DNA of 9,081 bases from an uncultured Clostridia bacterium (GTDB taxonomy: Bacteria > Bacillota > Clostridia > Oscillospirales > Ruminococcaceae): the NCBI GenBank assembly GCA_946533615.1, contig CAMNBY010000134.1, positions 1 through 9,081 of the forward strand, read 5' to 3'. This document shows, piece after piece, positions 5,128-9,081 of this stretch. Every line of letters starts with the position of its first letter. Position 1 is the stretch's first letter. The notes beneath the pieces were generated by a model that did no database searches, had not been told where the DNA came from, and worked only from the letters and a program-made list of their open reading frames with translations. Made by a program: the position numbers and the translations under genes.

Positions 5128-5160
5128 ACATTTCACAAACATTTCCCAAACATCTCGCAA
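5128..5160. repeat. Three tandem 11-bp direct repeats upstream of the ABC operon
   Basis: ACATTTCACAA (5128-5138), ACATTTCCCAA (5139-5149) and ACATCTCGCAA (5150-5160) follow each other without gaps. The 11-bp period places the copies on the same face of the helix, and the third copy covers the -35 position of the promoter-like element at 5173. This is the usual place for an activator array. Confidence 0.7.
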
Positions 5161-5178
5161 ACAAAAGAGGGGTATATT
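5150..5178 (+). promoter_or_regulatory. Candidate promoter of the ABC operon with weak -35
   Basis: TATATT at 5173-5178 is a reasonable -10, about 43 nt before the first ABC start codon. The -35 position (about 5150-5155, ACATCT) is poor, which fits activator-dependent transcription from the adjoining 11-bp repeats. Confidence 0.45.
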
Positions 5179-5220
5179 TAAGTCAATGAAGCAAAGCACA
5201 GCATAAAGGAGGACGACAGT

Positions 5221-6132
5221 ATGATAAAAGTAAACGAGCTTACCCACGACTACGGCCACGGCAGAGGCGTCTTCGACGTAAGCTTTGAGGTCGGAAAGGG
5301 CGAGACCCTCGGGTTCCTCGGCCCCAACGGAGCAGGGAAGTCAACTACCATGCGGCACCTGATGGGCTTCTCGAAGCCGCAGAAGGGCGAGGTAAGCATC
5401 GGCGGCCTCGACTGTACCGCAAAGCCCTCGGAGATCATGAAAAACGTCGGCTATCTCCCGGGAGAGGTCGCACTCCCCGAAGGCCTCAGCGGCAGGCAGT
5501 TCATCAAAATGATGCAGGATATGAGAGGCGTCAGAAATGACGAAAGAGTCAGAGAGCTGCTCGAGCGCTTCAAGCTCGACCCCTCGGGAAGCGTCAAGAG
5601 AATGAGCATCGGCGAGAAACGAAAGCTTGCCGTCGTCACAGCCTTCATGAGCGACCCCGAGATACTCCTTCTTGACGAGCCCACAAGCGGCCTCGACCCC
5701 GTGATGCAGGAGGAGTTCATAAGCTTCATCAGGGAGGAAAAGGTCAAGGGCAGAACGATTTTGCTTTCAAGCCACATCTTCTCCGAGGTCGAAGCCCTCT
5801 GTGACAGGATAGCGATAATCAAGGACGGAAGGCTCGTCTCGACCGTCGATGCCGCCGAGATACGCCACGGCCTGCACAACATCATGACAATCGAGTTCGA
5901 GAACGCGGGCGATTTTACGGAGTTCGGAAGACAGGAGCTTGACTTCGCCCTGAGAGACCGCTCGAGCCTTAAATGCTCGGTGGTCGTTGACGACGAGGAC
6001 ATCAACCGCTTCATCAGGGCGATACGCAGGTTCAGGATAAAGAGCTTCGCCGAGCATTCCGTAACGCTCGAGGAATACTTCATGCACTTCTACAAAAACG
6101 ACAAGCACTTCGGAGGTGTCAGCTATGCGTGA
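5221..6132 (+). CDS. ABC-2 type exporter ATP-binding protein (first of two)
   Basis: This 303-residue cytoplasmic ATPase powers an export permease. Walker A is GPNGAGKST (34-42), Walker B is EILLLDEP (147-154) with the D-loop SGLD (156-159), and the switch histidine is H185 in SSH. The ABC signature is degenerate, MSIGEKR (128-134) instead of LSGGQ. The Q-loop position reads GYLPGE rather than GY..Q, a variant I associate with one branch of ABC-2 ATPases. A C-terminal accessory domain (about 215-303) ends in the LEEYFMHFY motif typical of this type. The start ATG 5221 has AAAGGAGG 8 nt upstream. It is the first gene of a three-gene operon and overlaps the second ATPase by 8 nt. The substrate is unknown; no immunity, lantibiotic or regulator gene lies next to it. 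Confidence 0.93.
   Translation: MIKVNELTHDYGHGRGVFDVSFEVGKGETLGFLGPNGAGKSTTMRHLMGFSKPQKGEVSIGGLDCTAKPSEIMKNVGYLPGEVALPEGLSGRQFIKMMQDMRGVRNDERVRELLERFKLDPSGSVKRMSIGEKRKLAVVTAFMSDPEILLLDEPTSGLDPVMQEEFISFIREEKVKGRTILLSSHIFSEVEALCDRIAIIKDGRLVSTVDAAEIRHGLHNIMTIEFENAGDFTEFGRQELDFALRDRSSLKCSVVVDDEDINRFIRAIRRFRIKSFAEHSVTLEEYFMHFYKNDKHFGGVSYA
6112..6116 (+). promoter_or_regulatory. Ribosome binding site deciding the second ATPase start
   Basis: GGAGG ends 8 nt before ATG 6125. An upstream in-frame GTG at 6116 overlaps this site and is rejected. Confidence 0.75.
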
Positions 6133-7036
6133 GATCATAAGAGTAAACGACATGACAAAGGACTACGGCGAAGGCAGAGGCATTTTCGGCTTTGACTTCT
6201 CGGTCACGGAGGGCGAGGTCTTCGGGATAGTCGGGACAAACGGCTCGGGCAAGACCACGACGCTCAGACACCTGATGGGGTTTTTGAAGCCCGACAGCGG
6301 CTCTTGCAGCATAATGGGGCTCGACTGCCGCCGCGACACCCACAGGATAATGAAGCACGTCGGCTACGTTCCCGGGGAGATCGACTTTCCCGACGTCGGC
6401 ACAGGCACGAGCTTTTTGAAGATACAGGCCGACTTCCTCGGCGTCAGGGACAAGAAGCGCATCGCCGAGCTTGTGGATATGTTCAAGCTTGACACTGACG
6501 CTCCGCTCAAACGCATGAGCAAGGGAATGAAGCAGAAGACGGCGCTCGTGACGGCCTTTATGGCAAGACCCGATATCCTGCTGCTGGACGAGCCGAGCAC
6601 AGGCCTCGACCCCCTGATGCGTGACACCCTGATAGAGCTGATACTTGAGGAAAAGCGCCGCGGAGCCACAGTGCTTATGTCCAGCCATATCTTCAAGGAG
6701 CTCGACGACACCGCAGACCGGGTGCTGTTCATCGACGGCGGCCGCATGACCGAGCTTGTCGAAAAATCAGAGCTTGGCAGGGATATGCCGCAGACCTACA
6801 GGCTGGGCTTCAAGGACAGGGGCGACTACGAGCGCTTCCTCGGGCTGACAAGGCTTCGGGTGCTGCACAAAAGCCCCGAGCACCTGCACCTTGACGTCGC
6901 AGTTCCCGCCGACAGGCTATCGCAGCTCTTCAACGAGATGAGCAGCTTTGACATGAGATATATGAAATACAGACCATTCACCCTCGAGAGCTACTACTCC
7001 GAGATAATTGAAAAGGGAGGAAAGAAAAGTGCTTAG
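6125..7036 (+). CDS. ABC-2 type exporter ATP-binding protein (second of two)
   Basis: This 303-residue ATPase is related along its length to the preceding one; shared blocks include the DYG.GRG.F start, RHLMGF.KP, GLDC and KHVGY.PGE. Walker A is GTNGSGKTT (37-45), the signature is degenerate MSKGMKQK (131-138), Walker B is DILLLDEP (150-157) and the switch histidine is H188 in SSH. The Q-loop position again reads GE. The C-terminal region ends with LESYYSEIIEKGG. The start at ATG 6125, with GGAGG 8 nt upstream, overlaps the first ATPase by 8 nt, and its own end overlaps the permease by 8 nt. Close but non-identical neighbours with one permease suggest the two ATPases form a heterodimer, although each could also serve a permease encoded elsewhere. 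Confidence 0.93.
   Translation: MREIIRVNDMTKDYGEGRGIFGFDFSVTEGEVFGIVGTNGSGKTTTLRHLMGFLKPDSGSCSIMGLDCRRDTHRIMKHVGYVPGEIDFPDVGTGTSFLKIQADFLGVRDKKRIAELVDMFKLDTDAPLKRMSKGMKQKTALVTAFMARPDILLLDEPSTGLDPLMRDTLIELILEEKRRGATVLMSSHIFKELDDTADRVLFIDGGRMTELVEKSELGRDMPQTYRLGFKDRGDYERFLGLTRLRVLHKSPEHLHLDVAVPADRLSQLFNEMSSFDMRYMKYRPFTLESYYSEIIEKGGKKSA
7014..7020 (+). promoter_or_regulatory. Ribosome binding site deciding the permease start
   Basis: AGGGAGG ends 8 nt before GTG 7029. A TTG at 7008 in the same frame lies before this site and would place it inside the gene, so GTG 7029 is preferred. Confidence 0.7.
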
Positions 7037-7787
7037 TTTACCGCTTCTTAAACAATCCATCAGATCAAACGCCGTTATGTGGGGCAGCATGACGGGAGTA
7101 ATGACCCTGCTCTGCGTGCAGTTCTCGATGCTCGACATGACCCGCTCGCTGCTGTTCACGATCTTCTACGGAATGATGACCACGATCCTTCCGGGGATCT
7201 ACGTCCTTGTGACAGCCAACAAGCTGCTTGCCTCGCAGGTCGATCGCGGCTCGATGGCATACGTCCTCGCAACACCGACCAAGCGCTCGACCGTCACGTT
7301 CACTCAGGCTTTCTATCTCGTGAATTCGCTTATCGCGATGTTCGGCGTGCAGACGCTGGCTCACCTTGCGACCAACGCCGCAAAACCCATCGCCCTCGGA
7401 GAGATGGGCTACACGATGCTTGCGGGCGACCTGACGAGCAAAATGATAGCGCAGGTCAATCTCTCGGCGCTGATGGTCTGCATAGCGCTCTCGGCGGTGT
7501 GCTTCATGTTCTCGGGGATATTCTCCTCCTCGAAGTATTCCATCGGCCTCAGCGGCACGTTCATCGGCGTTTCGATACTTGCGAATATGCTCGCGATGTT
7601 CGGCAACCTCGGTGTTGACGGCCTCAAGAACTTCAAGTACCTGACCATTTGCAGCTTCTACGATTATCAGTCGGTGCTGTTCTCGGGAAACGAGTGGATA
7701 ACAAAGCTCATCTTCCCCGCAGCCATCGCCGTGGCGGCCTTCACGGTCGGCGAGCTCTGCTTCTCAAAGAAGGACCTGCCGCTGTAA
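7029..7787 (+). CDS. ABC-2 type exporter permease
   Basis: This 252-residue integral membrane protein has about six hydrophobic helices, near 16-36, 46-65, 95-115, 145-165, 172-192 and 225-245. Between helices 2 and 3 lies the cytoplasmic stretch LLASQVDRGSMAYVLATPTKRSTVTFTQA. Its 'GSM.Y.LATP..R' core is characteristic of ABC-2 permeases that work with ATPases of the preceding type, and probably contacts them. The predicted start is GTG 7029, with AGGGAGG 8 nt upstream and an 8-nt overlap with the second ATPase. It ends with tandem stops TAA TAG. As the only permease in the operon it would have to homodimerise to give a twelve-helix channel. The exported substrate is unknown; peptides, antibiotics or lipids are all possible for this family. 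Confidence 0.88.
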   Translation: MLSLPLLKQSIRSNAVMWGSMTGVMTLLCVQFSMLDMTRSLLFTIFYGMMTTILPGIYVLVTANKLLASQVDRGSMAYVLATPTKRSTVTFTQAFYLVNSLIAMFGVQTLAHLATNAAKPIALGEMGYTMLAGDLTSKMIAQVNLSALMVCIALSAVCFMFSGIFSSSKYSIGLSGTFIGVSILANMLAMFGNLGVDGLKNFKYLTICSFYDYQSVLFSGNEWITKLIFPAAIAVAAFTVGELCFSKKDLPL

Positions 7788-7788
7788 T

Positions 7789-7822
7789 AGCGAAGCGCTC
7801 CCGTTTGACTTTTCGCTTTCTT
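7789..7822 (+). terminator. Weak terminator-like stem after the permease, overlapping the next promoter
   Basis: AGCGAA (7789-7794) can pair with TTCGCT (7812-7817), and TTCTT follows. The stem is only 6 bp with a 17-nt loop, and it overlaps the -35 of the hydrolase promoter. The function is therefore uncertain. Confidence 0.25.
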
Positions 7823-7833
7823 TGTGGTATCAT
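7805..7833 (+). promoter_or_regulatory. Promoter of the metallo-hydrolase gene
   Basis: TTGACT (7805-7810) and TATCAT (7828-7833) are separated by exactly 17 bp, with a TGG extension just before the -10. This is the best housekeeping-type promoter in the window, and it shows that the hydrolase is transcribed independently of the ABC operon. Confidence 0.7.
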
Positions 7834-7851
7834 CTTTTTGGGGGTGATGCT

Positions 7852-8655
7852 ATGATAACCGAGCTTAAATATTCCGCGACGAATACGTTCTTTATCAGGG
7901 GCGGGAAAGGCGCTCTGCTCTTTGATACGGGCTGGGCAGGGACATTTTCGCTGCTTTGCAGGGCGCTGGGAGAAAAGGGCCTGCGCTTGCAGGACGTGAG
8001 CTTTCTGCTGATCTCTCACTTTCACCCGGACCACATGGGAACAGCGCAGGAGATCGCCGATGCGGGCGTTACGATCGCGGCAGCCGATGTGCAGAGGGAC
8101 TTTCTCCACGCCGCCGACCGTGTTTTTGAGAAGGAACACAACCGCGCCTTTGTCCCGATCGACGACAGCACCGTTAGGTTCGTGCCGCTTGCCGAGAGCA
8201 GGGAGTTCCTTGCAGAGCTTGGTATCAGCGGAGAGCTGCTGCACACTCCGGGGCACAGCGACGACAGCATCTCGCTTTGGCTCGATGAGGAGCGGGCGCT
8301 GTTTGTGGGTGATCTTGCGCCGCTCTACGAGCTCGAGCTCCACCGAGGCACACAGACCGCCGACACCTGGGAGCGCCTGCTTGCCCTCAAGCCCCGCAGG
8401 ATATACTACGGTCACGCAAGGACAGCCGAGCTCACAAAGGGTATCTTCGGCCGCCCGAAGCCCGCAGACACGGACGTCTATGCTCTTGTCAAGCGGATAA
8501 TGAAGCTTATCGACAAGGGCTGCACCGCCGCTGAGATCGCCGAAAAGTGCGGCGCCGCCCCCGAATTCATCGCAGATGTTTCAAGAATGTACGTCACCCA
8601 CCCGGGCGTCAGCGTTCAGGGTATTCTCGATCGGATAGAGCTCAAAGGAAAGTGA
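7852..8655 (+). CDS. Metallo-beta-lactamase-fold hydrolase
   Basis: This 267-residue cytoplasmic protein belongs to the metallo-beta-lactamase superfamily, whose members hydrolyse esters, thioesters or lactones at a dinuclear metal site. The HxHxDH motif is at SHFHPDHMG (H56, H58, D60, H61). Further ligands are H135 in HTPGHS, D154 in FVGDL and H188 in YYGHAR, so the site looks complete. The C-terminal part (about 205-267, DVYALVKRIMKLIDKGCTAA and on) is helical and resembles the winged-helix tail of some family members. The ATG at 7852 follows GGGGGTGAT; an upstream in-frame TTG (7822) lies inside the promoter and is rejected. The substrate cannot be deduced. The stop codon is contributed by the left arm of the inverted-repeat element at 8651. 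Confidence 0.9.
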   Translation: MITELKYSATNTFFIRGGKGALLFDTGWAGTFSLLCRALGEKGLRLQDVSFLLISHFHPDHMGTAQEIADAGVTIAAADVQRDFLHAADRVFEKEHNRAFVPIDDSTVRFVPLAESREFLAELGISGELLHTPGHSDDSISLWLDEERALFVGDLAPLYELELHRGTQTADTWERLLALKPRRIYYGHARTAELTKGIFGRPKPADTDVYALVKRIMKLIDKGCTAAEIAEKCGAAPEFIADVSRMYVTHPGVSVQGILDRIELKGK

Positions 8656-8735
8656 ATAGTGAATAGTCGAGCCTTCCCAAAGGGAAGGCTTTGGTGTCCG
8701 CTTTGCGGACATTTTTTTATCCTCCACTATTCACT
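8651..8735. mobile_element. Small inverted-repeat element (possible MITE) between convergent genes
   Basis: AGTGAATAGTG (8651-8661) and CACTATTCACT (8725-8735) are perfect 11-bp terminal inverted repeats. Inside lie a GCCTTCCC/GGGAAGGC hairpin (8671-8689) and a TGTCCGC/GCGGACA hairpin (8695-8711). The left end also repeats GTGAATA in tandem. There is no transposase and no obvious target duplication, so a MITE-like origin is an inference. A bidirectional terminator or mRNA end structure is the alternative. Confidence 0.55.
8695..8718 (+). terminator. Intrinsic terminator of the metallo-hydrolase gene
   Basis: TGTCCGC (8695-8701) pairs with GCGGACA (8705-8711) around a TTT loop, and seven Ts (8712-8718) follow. 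It lies 39 nt after the stop codon. Confidence 0.85.
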
Positions 8736-8737
8736 GC

Positions 8738-9081
8738 TTACGCTTTATGGCCGCCGATCTGGCGGTTGCGCTCGATGGCTGTGCCGCCCTCGAAGAAGTT
8801 CTTGCCTTTGAGCACGGCGTTCTTGCCGTAGCGGTGTCGAAGGCCGAGCACCGCCTTTTGAAGCGAGTGCTCACGCCGCAGTGCTTCCTCCTGTTCGCCA
8901 AGCATCGCGCCGTCGCTGATGCCGAAGAAATCAAGCTGTATGTCGCGCTCGGAGTCGGGGACGGCGTCCTCGGGGATAACGTTGCAGGCCGCAAGCACGA
9001 TCCGCCGCGAGTAAAGATCTCTGTCCGTGATGCGGTCGAAAAGCTCCATCACGGCCTCGCACATTCGGCGGGGCGAGGACG
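8738..9081 (-). CDS. Y-family DNA polymerase (DinB/UmuC-like), 3' end only
   Basis: The minus-strand frame is open from the right edge (SSPRRMCEAVMELFDR...) to a TAA at 8740-8738, giving 113 visible residues. The ATG at 9064 is probably internal, because the frame continues upstream of it without a stop. The C-terminal signature ALRREHSLQKAVLGLRHRYG with KNAVLKGKNFFEGGTAIERNRQIGGHKA is, to my knowledge, typical of Firmicutes Y-family translesion polymerases (ImpB/MucB/SamB family). This part covers the end of the little-finger region and the tail. The catalytic palm with its acidic residues lies outside the window, so activity cannot be judged. The gene converges on the metallo-hydrolase. Confidence 0.85.
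   Translation of the reverse strand, partial: SSPRRMCEAVMELFDRITDRDLYSRRIVLAACNVIPEDAVPDSERDIQLDFFGISDGAMLGEQEEALRREHSLQKAVLGLRHRYGKNAVLKGKNFFEGGTAIERNRQIGGHKA

Noticed and set aside
5099..5128. Nine-codon open frame (MPIAVHSPF) as a leader peptide for the ABC operon
   Set aside because: It lacks a ribosome binding site and lies downstream of the terminator it would need to control.
7741..8415. 224-codon minus-strand open frame
   Set aside because: It is antisense to the metallo-hydrolase with its intact HxHxDH motif and promoter. No independent support for the minus strand.

Overview
The window looks like a chromosomal segment of a Clostridia member, probably a Ruminococcus-like Oscillospiraceae. 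This is an inference from three things: moderately high GC coding DNA that still uses ATA and AGG codons freely, strong AGGAGG-type ribosome binding sites with tightly overlapping genes, and gene families typical of that group (ECF sigma factor plus membrane partner pairs, paired ABC-2 ATPases, a Firmicutes-type Y-family polymerase tail). The species cannot be named from this sequence.

Region 1 (1-2243). A possible divergent gene start lies at the left edge on the minus strand. A leader follows, crowded with copies of CTGAC/GTCAG that can pair in alternative ways. Then comes a first cell-envelope signalling module: an ECF sigma factor (235-795), a membrane protein with the N-terminal character of an anti-sigma factor (792-1529, ATGA overlap), and a lipoprotein (1572-2243). 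The lipoprotein ectodomain is visibly paralogous to that of the anti-sigma candidate.

Region 2 (2244-4681). A terminator-like hairpin separates this from a second module of the same layout: ECF sigma factor (2402-2944), single-pass membrane anti-sigma candidate with a large ectodomain (2941-4239, again an ATGA overlap), and a small exported or lipoprotein-like protein (4271-4627). A good terminator follows at 4643-4681. The two modules are not close copies, but they repeat the same regulator - membrane sensor - exported protein logic.

Region 3 (4682-5220). This is about 540 bases without a credible gene, and it is the most unusual part of the window. It holds an array of about seven 22-bp direct repeats, several of which carry an internal 15-bp dyad. 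A strongly AT-rich block with three 12-bp direct repeats and an AT hairpin follows directly. After that come two terminator-type hairpins, and then three in-phase 11-bp direct repeats just upstream of a promoter-like -10 element. The repeat-plus-AT-rich part resembles an iteron/DUE layout, but no initiator gene is visible. The 3' part is probably the control region of the next operon.

Region 4 (5221-7787). An ABC-2 type exporter operon: two different but related ATPases and one six-helix permease, joined by 8-nt overlaps. Two non-identical ATPases for a single permease suggest a heterodimeric motor.

Region 5 (7805-9081). A well-formed promoter drives a metallo-beta-lactamase-fold hydrolase (7852-8655). 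It converges with the 3' end of a Y-family DNA polymerase gene on the minus strand (8738 to beyond the window). Between them sits a compact element with 11-bp terminal inverted repeats and two internal hairpins, one of them a terminator. The hydrolase stop codon lies inside the left terminal repeat.
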